Origin: UBA1479 sp964012715
Lineage (GTDB): Bacteria; Pseudomonadota; Alphaproteobacteria; Rhodospirillales; Casp-alpha2
Assembly (NCBI GenBank): GCA_964012715.1
Contig: CAXGUG010000061.1
Location: 1-23,407 of the forward strand
Direction of reading: 5' to 3'
Length of the DNA stretch: 23,407 nt
The translations under genes were made by a program, and so were the position numbers. The notes beneath the pieces were generated by a model. That model had not been told where the DNA came from and made no database searches. It saw only the letters and a list, made by a program, of their open reading frames with translations. Of the stretch, positions 14,231-22,609 are shown piece by piece (position 1 is the stretch's first letter; each line of letters begins with the position of its first letter).

Positions 14231-15241
14231 ATGTGGCGTAATCCACTTTTCATCGTCGGTGTTGGATTGGTGGTGGTGATTTTCGCCATTGCCGTCAACC
14301 TGACCGGCCCCGACGACGACAAAGACCCAGCACCGCCCGCCCCCATCGCCGCGGCCCCCAAAACACCAAAAGATTCAACGCCCGGCAATCAGGCCCCGAA
14401 ACCAGGCGATCCGGTTCTGCCGACCTTCGACGTGGTTCGCATCGGGCCCACGGGCGACGCCGTGATTGCCGGCCGTGCCGCACCGGGCGCCACCGTGATC
14501 ATCAAAGACGGCCAGACCGAGATCGGACGCATCGTCGCCGACGACAAGGGCGAATGGGTCTATCTGCCGAGCGATCCGCTGCCGCCGGGTAACCGCTACC
14601 TCTCGCTCGAAACCGTCGGCCCCAACGGCGAAACCCTGACCTCGCCGGATGTCGTCGTGCTTGCCGTGCCGGAACACACCGACACCGGGCCGTTGGTCGC
14701 CCAGGAACGGACGACCGAGCCCCTGGCCATCCAAATGCCGCGCATGGGCGAAGGCCCGTCGCGCCTGATCCAAGGCGATGGCCCGCAAAAGATCGATTTC
14801 GACATCAGCGCCGTGGATTACACGCCGACCGGGCGGGTGATCGTCAGCGGTCGCGTTCCCGCCGGCGACAGCGTGAAGTTGTATCTGGACAAAGCGCCCC
14901 TGGGCCAATCCAAAGGCGACGACAAGAACCATTGGTCCCTGACCCTGAAAGACAAAGTTGCGCCCGGCGTTCATACGCTGAAGGCGGAACGCTTGGATTC
15001 CGCCGGAAAGGTCTTGGCCGAGGTTTCGATCCCGTTCCGACAGGATGAAACCATGCCCAATCTGGCCGACGGTCAGGTTGTTGTGGTGCAACCGGGTAAT
15101 TCGTTGTGGCGGATCGCCCGCCGCGTTTATGGCGAAGGCGTGCAATACACGATCATCTACAGCGCCAATAAACAGCAGATTTCCAACCCGGATTTGATCT
15201 ATCCGGGTCAGGTCTTCCAGGTTCCCAAAGAAACGAAGTAA
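14231..15241 (+). CDS. Membrane-anchored LysM protein with two Ig-like domains
   Basis: A 336-residue envelope protein. An N-terminal hydrophobic helix (about 5-24) acts as anchor or signal, then comes a Pro/Ala/Lys linker (30-63). Two beta-rich Ig-like repeats follow: about 66-147 (VIAGRAAPGATVIIKDG) and about 188-270 (VIVSGRVPAGDSVKLYLD). A LysM peptidoglycan-binding domain ends the chain at 283-332 (VVVQPGNSLWRIARRVYG ... IYPGQVFQVP). It probably tethers to the cell wall in the periplasm. The ATG at 14231 places the helix at the N-terminus but lacks a clear ribosome-binding site. An in-frame ATG at 14195, near an AGGGGG run, would add 12 residues. It diverges from the b561 gene and ends 22 bp from the next, opposite-strand gene. 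Confidence 0.88.
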   Translation: MWRNPLFIVGVGLVVVIFAIAVNLTGPDDDKDPAPPAPIAAAPKTPKDSTPGNQAPKPGDPVLPTFDVVRIGPTGDAVIAGRAAPGATVIIKDGQTEIGRIVADDKGEWVYLPSDPLPPGNRYLSLETVGPNGETLTSPDVVVLAVPEHTDTGPLVAQERTTEPLAIQMPRMGEGPSRLIQGDGPQKIDFDISAVDYTPTGRVIVSGRVPAGDSVKLYLDKAPLGQSKGDDKNHWSLTLKDKVAPGVHTLKAERLDSAGKVLAEVSIPFRQDETMPNLADGQVVVVQPGNSLWRIARRVYGEGVQYTIIYSANKQQISNPDLIYPGQVFQVPKETK

Positions 15242-15263
15242 TCGGCCAAATTGGCCGGGCGGC

Positions 15264-15779
15264 TTATTCCGCTGGAGAAGGCGCCGGCAGCATGGCGTAA
15301 ACGGCCTTGCTCGCCCCTGCGATCAGCGACAGCAATTCCAAATACGGCTTGGCCGACAGTAGGAAGGCAACGGTCTTGCTGAGCAGCGACGTCGGCGTCA
15401 GCGTCTCGTTGAAATTGAATTCGTCGAGGAACAGAATTCGTTGTTCGCCGTTGATATGGATTCGCCCGCCCAGGGCACGTCCGGCCTCCAGCACGACCGC
15501 GCGCATGTTGTGGCGCAGTTCCGGCGCTTCGGCGGTATAGGGGAGATGGCCAAGAACCGCGTGAATTCGCATCCGCGTGTGGCCGGTTGCAACCTCCGCC
15601 TTCACCGCGAACTGATAGCCCATGTATTGGAACGTAAATTCGACCAACCCATCCTGGTTCTTGCGGACAAGTTGCCCCGCGTCGTCCAGGCCAACCGCGC
15701 CCAAGGGCAGCGAAGCCGAGGAATCACCGGCGGCGTTAACGAGGGCTTTGGTCTTTTCGGCTGAAGAACTGACGGCCAC
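15264..15779 (-). CDS. Conserved-looking protein of unknown function
   Basis: I do not recognise this 171-residue protein. The GTG start has AGGGAG nine bases upstream, and codon use matches the neighbours, so it is very likely a real gene. After a Ser/Ala-rich N-terminus (1-25) comes a mixed alpha/beta body: strands around VEFTFQYMGYQFAVKAEV (46-63) and TRMRIHAVLGHLPY (68-81), a helix ELRHNMRAVVLEAGRAL (87-103), a strand GRIHINGEQRILFLDEF (105-121), and an amphipathic C-terminal helix (129-165). There is no signal peptide and no cysteine. The two-sheet-plus-helix order loosely recalls YbjN or secretion-chaperone folds, but this is only a guess. It is convergent with the LysM gene and divergent from psd. 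Confidence 0.78.
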   Translation of the reverse strand: MAVSSSAEKTKALVNAAGDSSASLPLGAVGLDDAGQLVRKNQDGLVEFTFQYMGYQFAVKAEVATGHTRMRIHAVLGHLPYTAEAPELRHNMRAVVLEAGRALGGRIHINGEQRILFLDEFNFNETLTPTSLLSKTVAFLLSAKPYLELLSLIAGASKAVYAMLPAPSPAE

Positions 15780-15957
15780 GGTTGGCTGCTCCCTATTCTC
15801 TGGGTCGGATTATCCCCGCTGAACCATTTCCTGACAAGCGTTGAAGAAGCCATTTCAACCGGGCATCGGCCACAAAATATGTTATGTAAGCGCGCTAGCC
15901 GCCCCGAAGGCGTTTCGGCGCGGCAAACGTAGGGAAGAACAAAGGAAGGCGCGGCGT

Positions 15958-16674
15958 ATGTCGTTGAACACCATCCAGAACGCGGTCATGTTCCCCATCC
16001 ATCGGGCGGGTTGGCCGTTTATCGCGCTATTTGCGGCGGTCACCATCGTATTGTTTTTCATCGCCGAGCCCCTGGGCTGGATCGGCGTTATCCTGACGGC
16101 TTGGTGCGCCTATTTCTTCCGCGATCCGGACCGGATGACCCCGCTGGGAGACAAGCTGATCATCTCGCCCGCCGACGGCGTGGTTCAGTTGATCGACCGC
16201 GCACCGCCGCCGCCCGAATTGGAAATGGGCGACGAAGAACGCACCCGCATCGCGGTGTTCATGAACGTCTTCAACGTCCACGTGAACCGCACCCCGGTGT
16301 CCGGCACGGTGACCAAGCTGGCCTATCGGCCGGGCGCATTCCTGGACGCCTCGTTGGACAAGGCCAGCACCGAGAACGAACGCCAGAGCGTACGCCTGAA
16401 GATCGCCGGTGTGCGCAGCCGCTCGCCCAAGAAGAACGAAATCGCCATGGTCCAGATCGCGGGCTTGGTGGCGCGGCGGATTCTCTGCGACCTTACCGAA
16501 GGCGACAAACTGAGCGCCGGGGACCGGATCGGCTTGATCCGTTTCGGATCGCGGGTCGATGTCTATCTTCCCGAAGATTGCGAGCCGCTGGTTTCCGTCG
16601 GGCAAACCGCCATCGCCGGCGAAACCGTGATCGCCGAGATCGGCGCCGAAGCCCGCCAGGCGCAACGCCGCTAA
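15958..16674 (+). CDS. psd: Phosphatidylserine decarboxylase proenzyme (short type)
   Basis: A 238-residue membrane-associated enzyme that turns phosphatidylserine into phosphatidylethanolamine. Two hydrophobic segments sit at about 20-50. The self-processing site is FGS, with cleavage between G197 and S198 to form the pyruvoyl group; D73 (SPADG) and H108 (FNVHVN) are the likely partners in autocleavage. The length and FGS motif fit the short proteobacterial Psd class. The ATG at 15958 has AAGGAAGG nine bases upstream; in-frame codons back to 15841 are not expected. pssA follows after 18 bases, so the pathway's two steps are co-expressed. Confidence 0.95.
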   Translation: MSLNTIQNAVMFPIHRAGWPFIALFAAVTIVLFFIAEPLGWIGVILTAWCAYFFRDPDRMTPLGDKLIISPADGVVQLIDRAPPPPELEMGDEERTRIAVFMNVFNVHVNRTPVSGTVTKLAYRPGAFLDASLDKASTENERQSVRLKIAGVRSRSPKKNEIAMVQIAGLVARRILCDLTEGDKLSAGDRIGLIRFGSRVDVYLPEDCEPLVSVGQTAIAGETVIAEIGAEARQAQRR

Positions 16675-16692
16675 CCAAAGGATCGCGGACCC

Positions 16693-17526
16693 ATGAGCGA
16701 CGTCACCCCCGAGAACGAGCCCACGACCGAGACCACGCAGCGCCAGCGCCGCCGTGGCCTGCGCGTCATGCCGATCAACAAGATGATCCCCAACATGCTG
16801 ACCCTGGGAGCATTGGCGGCCGGGATGACCGGCATGCGTTTCGCCATCGAAGCGCGCTGGGAAGCCGCGGCCTTTTCGATCCTGGTCGCCGCGATCCTGG
16901 ACACCTTGGACGGTCGGGTCGCGCGCCTATTGAAGGGCTCCAGCAAGTTCGGCGCGGAATTGGATTCCCTGTCCGACTTCATCTGTTTCGGCGTCGCCCC
17001 GGCAATGATTCTCTATCATTGGGCTCTGGAAGATGCCGGTCGCTTCGGCTGGTTCCTGGTCGTGATGTTCGCCATGTGCTGCGCCATGCGTCTGGCCCGC
17101 TTCAACACCATGCTGGACGACGGTAAAAAGCCTGTTTGGGCTGGTCGCTTCTTTACCGGCGTGCCCGCCCCCGCGGGTGCGGGTCTGGTCCTGCTGCCGC
17201 TGATCCTGTCGTTTCAGGTGCCGGACAACGTCGTCCCCTACCTGCAGAACCCCTATCTGGTATCCGTGGTCTTGATCGTCTGCGGCGGCCTATTCGTTTC
17301 GACCCTGCCGACGTTCTCGTTCAAGAACATGAAGATGGCGCGGGCCTGGATGATGCCCTTGATGATCGCCGTCGCGGTTCTTGCGGCCTTCGCCGTGTCC
17401 GACCCGTGGCTGGCGTTGACGGCCATTTTGACCGCATACCTGATCAGCTTTCCGCTCTCGATCCGCTCGTACCTTTGGCACAAGAAGCGCTCGGAGCCGG
17501 AACTACCCGCCAGCCCCGACGCCTAA
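16693..17526 (+). CDS. pssA: CDP-diacylglycerol-serine O-phosphatidyltransferase
   Basis: A 277-residue integral membrane enzyme that makes phosphatidylserine from CDP-diacylglycerol and serine, feeding Psd. The CDP-alcohol phosphatidyltransferase motif is complete: D70, D73-G74, A77-R78, G87, D91 and D95 (DTLDGRVAR ... FGAELDSLSD). About eight hydrophobic segments follow a charged N-terminus (1-24). AAGGATCG precedes the ATG. It is the second gene of the psd-pssA operon. Its stop lies only nine bases from the stop of the facing RND permease gene, with no terminator in between. Confidence 0.96.
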   Translation: MSDVTPENEPTTETTQRQRRRGLRVMPINKMIPNMLTLGALAAGMTGMRFAIEARWEAAAFSILVAAILDTLDGRVARLLKGSSKFGAELDSLSDFICFGVAPAMILYHWALEDAGRFGWFLVVMFAMCCAMRLARFNTMLDDGKKPVWAGRFFTGVPAPAGAGLVLLPLILSFQVPDNVVPYLQNPYLVSVVLIVCGGLFVSTLPTFSFKNMKMARAWMMPLMIAVAVLAAFAVSDPWLALTAILTAYLISFPLSIRSYLWHKKRSEPELPASPDA

Positions 17527-17535
17527 TCCGAACGC

Positions 17536-20500
17536 TTATTCCGCCGCCCGCGGCAAGGCCGGGTCTTCCGCTTTGTCGGCGCGTCGCCGCGCCCGCCAAG
17601 CCTTGAAGTTCGCGCGCGCCATCAGCGCCGCCGGGGTGAAGATCAGCGTCAGCACCGTGGCGAAAGCCAACCCGAACACGATCGCCGTGGCCAGCGACCG
17701 CCACCATTGGGTCGAGGGCGCGCCGACAGTGACCGCATGGTTCACGAAATCGATGTTCATGCCCAACACCATCGGCATCAACCCGAGCACCGTCGTGACC
17801 GAGGTCAACAGCACGGGGCGCAGACGCTGCGCGCCGGTCCGCAGGATCGCTTCCTTCATGTCCGTCGCAGTTTTGGCCAGTCGGTCGTAGGTATCGATCA
17901 GCACGATGTTGTTGTTGACCACGATCCCGGCCAGGGCGATCACACCGATCCCCGACATGACGATCCCGAACGGCTGCGCCGTGACCATCAGACCGATGAA
18001 CACACCGATGGTCGACATGATGACCGCGGACAGGATCAGAAACGCCGAATAGAAGCTGTTGAACTGGGTCACCAGGATGATCGCCATGATGAACATGGCG
18101 GTTGAGAATGCCTTGGACAGGAAGGCCTCGGCCTTGGCTTGTTCCTCATCCTCGCCCTTGAACTCGATCCCGATATGCGGATCCAACCCAGCCTGGGCGA
18201 TCCAGGCCTTCAGCGCCGCGACCTTTTGCGTGGCCTGCACGCCCGGCGCGACGTCGGCCTTGACCGCGATCACCCGCTTGCTGTCGGAACGCGACAAGGT
18301 ACCGATCTTCGGCTTCGGTGTGATGGTCACGAAGTTACGGATCGGCACCGGCCCCTTGGCCGTATTGACCTTGATGGCGTGCAGTTGTTCCAGGGTTCGA
18401 TATTCCGCCGGATAGCGAACGCGAATATCGATCTCGTCGTCGGAATCGTCGGGCCGGTATTCCCCGACCTTGATCCCGGTCGAAACGGCCTGAACCATGC
18501 GTCCGATCAATTGCACGTTGGCGCCGAACTTGGCGGCCTGGGCGCGGTCGACCTGAATTTCCCAATCGATGCCGGGCAATTGGCGCCCGTCTTCGATATT
18601 GATCAAGCCGCCGATCGTCTCCAGCCCTTCAAGCAGGCGTTGCGTCGCGGCCGGCAGCAGTTCCGGATAGCGCGATGTCAATTCAACGTTGATCGGCTTG
18701 CCGACCGGCGGGCCCTTTTCCTGCTTGCGACGGTCGACGTGAATACCGGCCAAGCCATGGGTGCGGGCCTCGACATCGGTCAGGATTTCGTCGGCGGTGC
18801 GGCGGGTCGTCCAATCGGCGAACTCCAGGGTAATGGTGCCGATGATGTCTTCGGCTTCCTGGGATTGCTGATTGGTGCCGGTGCGGGTGTAGATGCTTTT
18901 GAACTCGCGCATGTCGAGGATCTTGTCTTCGACCTCGCGCATCAGCTTGTCCTTTTCCCAAGTCGACAGGTTGCCCCGCGCCCGGACCTGCAACTGCGCC
19001 AATTCCGGTTCGACATCGGGGAAGAACTCAACCCCATGGCCGAACACCGCGTAGCCGCCCTGCACCCCGATCAGCAGCAGGACCGACCCGATCAACACCT
19101 TGGCGGGGTGGTTCAACGCCCCCCGCAAGACCTTCAGGTAGGCCCCCGTGATCCCACTCAGACCTTCCAGGCTGCTGCTGCCTTCGTCGTCCTCGTCCTC
19201 GGACGCGGCGGCAAGGCGGCGTGCGGTCTCGCCGTCGCCCGTTCCGCCCGGACGGCCGAACGCGGCCCCCAAGGTCGGCACGAAGATCAGCGCCATGAAC
19301 AAGGATGCGGTCAGGGTGACCAACAGGGTCAGCGGCAGGAATTTCATGAACTCGCCGACCACGCCGGGCCAGAACAACAGGGGCAGGAACGCCGCCAACG
19401 TCGTCGCGGTCGAGGCTGTGATCGGCCAAGCCATGCGCTTTGCCGCCAAGCCGTATGCCAGCTTGGGCGAGGCCCCCTCAGTCATTTTACGGTCGGCGTA
19501 TTCGGTGATGACGATGGCGCCGTCGACCAGCATCCCGACCGCCAGGATCAACGAGAACAGCACAACGATATTGACCGTCAGGCCCATCGCCGACAGGGCC
19601 AGGATCGCCGCCAGGAACGAGCCGGGAATGGCCAGACCGACCAAACCCGCCGAGCGCAAACCAAGCGCCGCAACCACCACGATCATGACCAGCAGGATCG
19701 CGCTGGTCACGTTGTTCTGCAGGTCCAACAGCATGTTGCGGATCTGGGTCGATTTATCCTGAATGAAATCGACGCTGACGGCGCGGCGCACTTCGTCGGA
19801 CCAGGCCTCGCGCTCGTGGGCGACGATCTTCCGCACGCCCTCGATGGTGTCGATGATGTTTTCGCCGGTACGCTTGACGACCTCGAGCACGATCGCGCGC
19901 TCGCCATGGATGCGGGCGAAACCTTCCGGGTCCTTGAACCCGCGACGGACCTCGCCGATGTCGCCAAAGGTCACGACCGCGTCGCCGTTGAAGGCGACCG
20001 GCATGGTCACGATATCGGACAGGGATTCGAACAGCCCAGGCACCTTGAGCGAGAACCGTCCCTGCCCCGTATCCTGCGCGCCCGCCGCGACCAGCTTGTT
20101 CGACGCTTCGACCAACTGCACGGTATCGACCGGCGACAGGTTGTAGCTTTCCAGCTTGATCGGATCGATCAAGATCTCCAAAAGCTCTTCGCGGTCGCCC
20201 GCAATGTTGACCGATAGAACCGACGACTGGGCTTCGATCTTGTCGCGCAGGTCGCGTCCAAGCTTCAGCAACAGACGCTCCGGCACGTTGCCGGACAAGG
20301 TCACCGCGACCACCGGAAACAGGGAGAAATTGACCTCGTGCACGGCGGGCTCGTCCGTGTCCTCGGGCAATTCCGGCTTCGCCAGATCGACCTTTTCGCG
20401 CACGTCCGTCAGAGCTTTGTCGGCGTCGAACCCGGCTTCGAATTCCAAGGTCACGTTGGCCCCGCCTTCATAGCCCTTGGCTGTCATTTTCTTGACGCCT

Positions 20501-20727
20501 TCGATCCCGCGCATTTCTTTTTCCATCGGGCGGATCAACAGGCGTTCCGAGTCCTCCGGCGAAATGCCCTCGTGGGTCATCGAGACATAGATGATCGGGA
20601 TGTTGATGTCCGGGTCGGCTTCCTTGGGGATTTCCACATAGGCGACCGTGCCCGCGACCAGGATCAGGACCAGGGTCAGGATTACCGTGCGGGAATGGCT
20701 CAGGGCCGCATCGATCAGAGCGTTCAT
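17536..20727 (-). CDS. RND efflux permease (AcrB-like)
   Basis: A 1063-residue inner-membrane transporter of the RND family with the usual duplicated layout: TM1 near 13-30, TM2-6 at about 340-490, TM7 near 545-565 and TM8-12 at about 872-1037, with two large periplasmic loops. The proton-relay sites differ from AcrB: TM4 has GMLVDGAIV (D402-G403, where AcrB has two Asp), and TM10 has GIVVNNNIVLID (N938, where AcrB has Lys). The cytoplasmic loop at 491-522 is acidic and serine-rich (SEDEDDEGSSS). The start overlaps the adaptor gene's stop (ATGA). No outer-membrane factor gene is adjacent, so a TolC-type partner must be encoded elsewhere. Substrates cannot be predicted. Confidence 0.95.
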   Translation of the reverse strand: MNALIDAALSHSRTVILTLVLILVAGTVAYVEIPKEADPDINIPIIYVSMTHEGISPEDSERLLIRPMEKEMRGIEGVKKMTAKGYEGGANVTLEFEAGFDADKALTDVREKVDLAKPELPEDTDEPAVHEVNFSLFPVVAVTLSGNVPERLLLKLGRDLRDKIEAQSSVLSVNIAGDREELLEILIDPIKLESYNLSPVDTVQLVEASNKLVAAGAQDTGQGRFSLKVPGLFESLSDIVTMPVAFNGDAVVTFGDIGEVRRGFKDPEGFARIHGERAIVLEVVKRTGENIIDTIEGVRKIVAHEREAWSDEVRRAVSVDFIQDKSTQIRNMLLDLQNNVTSAILLVMIVVVAALGLRSAGLVGLAIPGSFLAAILALSAMGLTVNIVVLFSLILAVGMLVDGAIVITEYADRKMTEGASPKLAYGLAAKRMAWPITASTATTLAAFLPLLFWPGVVGEFMKFLPLTLLVTLTASLFMALIFVPTLGAAFGRPGGTGDGETARRLAAASEDEDDEGSSSLEGLSGITGAYLKVLRGALNHPAKVLIGSVLLLIGVQGGYAVFGHGVEFFPDVEPELAQLQVRARGNLSTWEKDKLMREVEDKILDMREFKSIYTRTGTNQQSQEAEDIIGTITLEFADWTTRRTADEILTDVEARTHGLAGIHVDRRKQEKGPPVGKPINVELTSRYPELLPAATQRLLEGLETIGGLINIEDGRQLPGIDWEIQVDRAQAAKFGANVQLIGRMVQAVSTGIKVGEYRPDDSDDEIDIRVRYPAEYRTLEQLHAIKVNTAKGPVPIRNFVTITPKPKIGTLSRSDSKRVIAVKADVAPGVQATQKVAALKAWIAQAGLDPHIGIEFKGEDEEQAKAEAFLSKAFSTAMFIMAIILVTQFNSFYSAFLILSAVIMSTIGVFIGLMVTAQPFGIVMSGIGVIALAGIVVNNNIVLIDTYDRLAKTATDMKEAILRTGAQRLRPVLLTSVTTVLGLMPMVLGMNIDFVNHAVTVGAPSTQWWRSLATAIVFGLAFATVLTLIFTPAALMARANFKAWRARRRADKAEDPALPRAAE

Positions 20728-21878
20728 GATCCGGCGCTATCCTTCTTGGCCGTCAGGGACGCACCATCGACCGGATTGACCGCCTGACCTTCGGACACGA
20801 ATTCCTGTCCGACCGTAATCAGGGTCACGTCTTCGGGCAGCCCACCCAGCCAGATACCATCCGGCGTATGGGCGATGATCCGCACCTTTTGAAACTTCAC
20901 CTTGTTGTCGGCGCCCACGTATTTGACGCCGATCTCGCCGTCGTCGTTCAGGGTCAGGACAGCGGCGGAAACCTTGTGCGCTTTCTCGCGCCCGGCCTGC
21001 AACAGAACCTCCATGGTCTGGCCGTCGCGCAGCAGGTGCTGGGGATTGGCCAGAATCGCATCGACACGGAAGGTTCGGGTCTGCTCGTCGGCGCGCTGGG
21101 CGATGTACTGAATGGTTCCGGTGAAGACCTGACCTTCGACCGTGCGGGCGACCGCAATGTCACCGACCTTCAGATGCGTCACGTCACGTTCGGACACCTG
21201 GGCGACGACGCGGATCGGATCGGGGTTGATCATGACCACGATCTTGTCGCCGGACTTCAGGTAATCGCCCGTGGTTACCGGCAGGGTTTCCAGATAGCCC
21301 GAAATGGGGGCGCGGACGGTCGTCCGCTCGATGTCCAGCTTGATCGCGGCCAGGGTCGCCTTGGCTTCCTCAAGTTCGGATTCCTCCTGGGCGAGTTTGA
21401 CCTCGGACTGGAAGCCCTTCTTGCTAAGTTTCTTGGCGGCGTCGTAGCCGATCCGCTCATAGACCACGCGGGCTTCGGCCTCGCGCAGCTTGGCCTGACG
21501 GTCGTCCATGGCGAGTTTGAGGATCACATCCCCCTTGTTCAGCCAGGCGCCCTTTTCAGCCGAAATTTCCGTAATGCGTCCGGAGGTCTCGGCCGAGACC
21601 TCGGCGTCGTAGATGACGTCCGTCCGACCGGTCACGCTGAATTCCCGCACCCGCTCCGTGGCCAGCATGTGACGCACCCGCACCATGGGCAGTTCTTCGG
21701 ATTTCTTCGCCTGGCCCTGCTCGTCGCCCGTCGATGCGACTGCGGCAGGCAGCGGCGTGCCGTCGCCCATGCCGTAGTGGCGTTTCGCCTGATCCAGGTC
21801 GCCGGAAAAAATCCAGATCAGCGCGCCCAGCGACAGCACGGCGGCGGCAATGTAAGAGGGCTTCAGAAAGCGTTTCAT
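20724..21878 (-). CDS. RND periplasmic adaptor (membrane fusion protein)
   Basis: A 384-residue HlyD/AcrA-type adaptor that links the permease to an outer-membrane channel. It has an N-terminal hydrophobic anchor (about 8-24), a first lipoyl half (about 90-125), a coiled-coil hairpin (about 126-186) rich in Glu/Lys/Ala, the second lipoyl half with TTVRAPISGYLE (186-197), then beta-barrel and membrane-proximal domains. The anchor has no lipobox cysteine. It starts 20 bp after padR and overlaps the permease gene by four bases, so the three genes form one operon. Confidence 0.93.
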   Translation of the reverse strand: MKRFLKPSYIAAAVLSLGALIWIFSGDLDQAKRHYGMGDGTPLPAAVASTGDEQGQAKKSEELPMVRVRHMLATERVREFSVTGRTDVIYDAEVSAETSGRITEISAEKGAWLNKGDVILKLAMDDRQAKLREAEARVVYERIGYDAAKKLSKKGFQSEVKLAQEESELEEAKATLAAIKLDIERTTVRAPISGYLETLPVTTGDYLKSGDKIVVMINPDPIRVVAQVSERDVTHLKVGDIAVARTVEGQVFTGTIQYIAQRADEQTRTFRVDAILANPQHLLRDGQTMEVLLQAGREKAHKVSAAVLTLNDDGEIGVKYVGADNKVKFQKVRIIAHTPDGIWLGGLPEDVTLITVGQEFVSEGQAVNPVDGASLTAKKDSAGS

Positions 21879-21898
21879 GGAATGTCTTTTCCCGGAAT

Positions 21899-22429
21899 TC
21901 AGTCCGCTGCCTCGGCGGAGCCACGCAGCATGCGGTCACGATTTTCAGTCATGTAGTCAGCCAAGGCCCGATAGAACGACAGGCCCAAGCCGCGGACGAA
22001 CAGGCGCCCGTCGGAAATGCCTTCCGCGTCCAGGCCTTCCAATACGTCAGCCCGCTCGCGGTAATAGTTCAAATAGTCGTCGTAAACGTCCCGAAGATGG
22101 TCGGGGTCCAGGAACTCGGCGAAGAACAACAGAAACGCCGTGTCGGATCGGATTTTGTCCCGCGCCGGCGGTTTGGACAGCGTTTCGCGAAATGCCCCGC
22201 GGCCGGCCTCGGTAACCTGATAAACCTTGCGTTCCCGGTTGCCCTCGCCGGACGAACCGACGATTTCGACCGCCCCCTCGTCCAGCAACTTAGCCAGGGC
22301 GGGATAGATCGAGCCATAGCCGACATCCTGAAAATGGGCGAACGGCCCTTCGTCGAACATCTTGCGGATTTCATAGCCCGAGGCCGCACCCGTCATGAGC
22401 ACGCCCAGGCAGAGCGTCTTTGCGTCCAT
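21899..22429 (-). CDS. PadR-family transcriptional regulator
   Basis: A 176-residue regulator. The winged helix lies at about 1-75: LCLGVLM, ASGYEIRKMF, then the recognition segment VGYGSIYPALAKLLDEGAVE. The wing carries RERKVYQVTEAGR. The C-terminal part (about 90-165) is the helical dimerisation domain of the AphA-like subgroup. PadR proteins usually repress a neighbouring gene and are released by a small molecule. As first gene of the padR-adaptor-permease operon, it probably senses a compound the pump exports and represses its own operon; the dyad over the promoter supports this. The ATG at 22429 has only a weak ribosome-binding site. Confidence 0.93.
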   Translation of the reverse strand: MDAKTLCLGVLMTGAASGYEIRKMFDEGPFAHFQDVGYGSIYPALAKLLDEGAVEIVGSSGEGNRERKVYQVTEAGRGAFRETLSKPPARDKIRSDTAFLLFFAEFLDPDHLRDVYDDYLNYYRERADVLEGLDAEGISDGRLFVRGLGLSFYRALADYMTENRDRMLRGSAEAAD

Positions 22430-22491
22430 GATTTTCGTTGAGCCTTGAGCACTTTCGACCAGGGGTAACCTGCACCCCGAAATTCGAGTGA

Positions 22492-22520
22492 AAAGTACAT
22501 GCAGTTTTGTGATATATCAA
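22492..22520 (-). promoter_or_regulatory. Predicted promoter of the padR-RND operon
   Basis: On the minus strand TTGATA (22520-22515) and TACTTT (22497-22492) are 17 bp apart, giving a start near 22485 and a leader of about 56 bases. The -35 lies inside the inverted repeat at 22512-22530, which suits repression by blocking polymerase. Confidence 0.5.
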
Positions 22521-22530
22521 CCCGATATAT
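22512..22530. promoter_or_regulatory. Candidate PadR operator
   Basis: ATATATC-AACCC-GATATAT is a perfect 7-5-7 inverted repeat in the 180-bp region between padR and the divergent oxygenase gene. It stands out as AT-rich in a GC-rich window and overlaps the predicted padR -35. Its second arm also contains a TATATT that could serve as a -10 for the plus-strand gene, so both directions might be controlled. Confidence 0.6.
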
Positions 22531-22609
22531 TGCCTTGATTTCCGCCATTTCCCTGTGGCCCGGGTGAAAATAGTGGACCGCTCGGGCCGCGGTCGGTAGA
22601 AAAACCGCC

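Noticed and set aside
15243..15257. Palindrome CGGCCAAATTGGCCG as a terminator between the LysM gene and the next gene
   Set aside because: The loop is too small for the full stem and no T-run follows on either strand.
18139..20217. A 692-codon open frame antisense to the RND permease gene
   Set aside because: Its composition (His, Asp, Arg and Gln rich, no domain pattern) is that of a codon-bias shadow, and the opposite strand encodes a complete RND permease.
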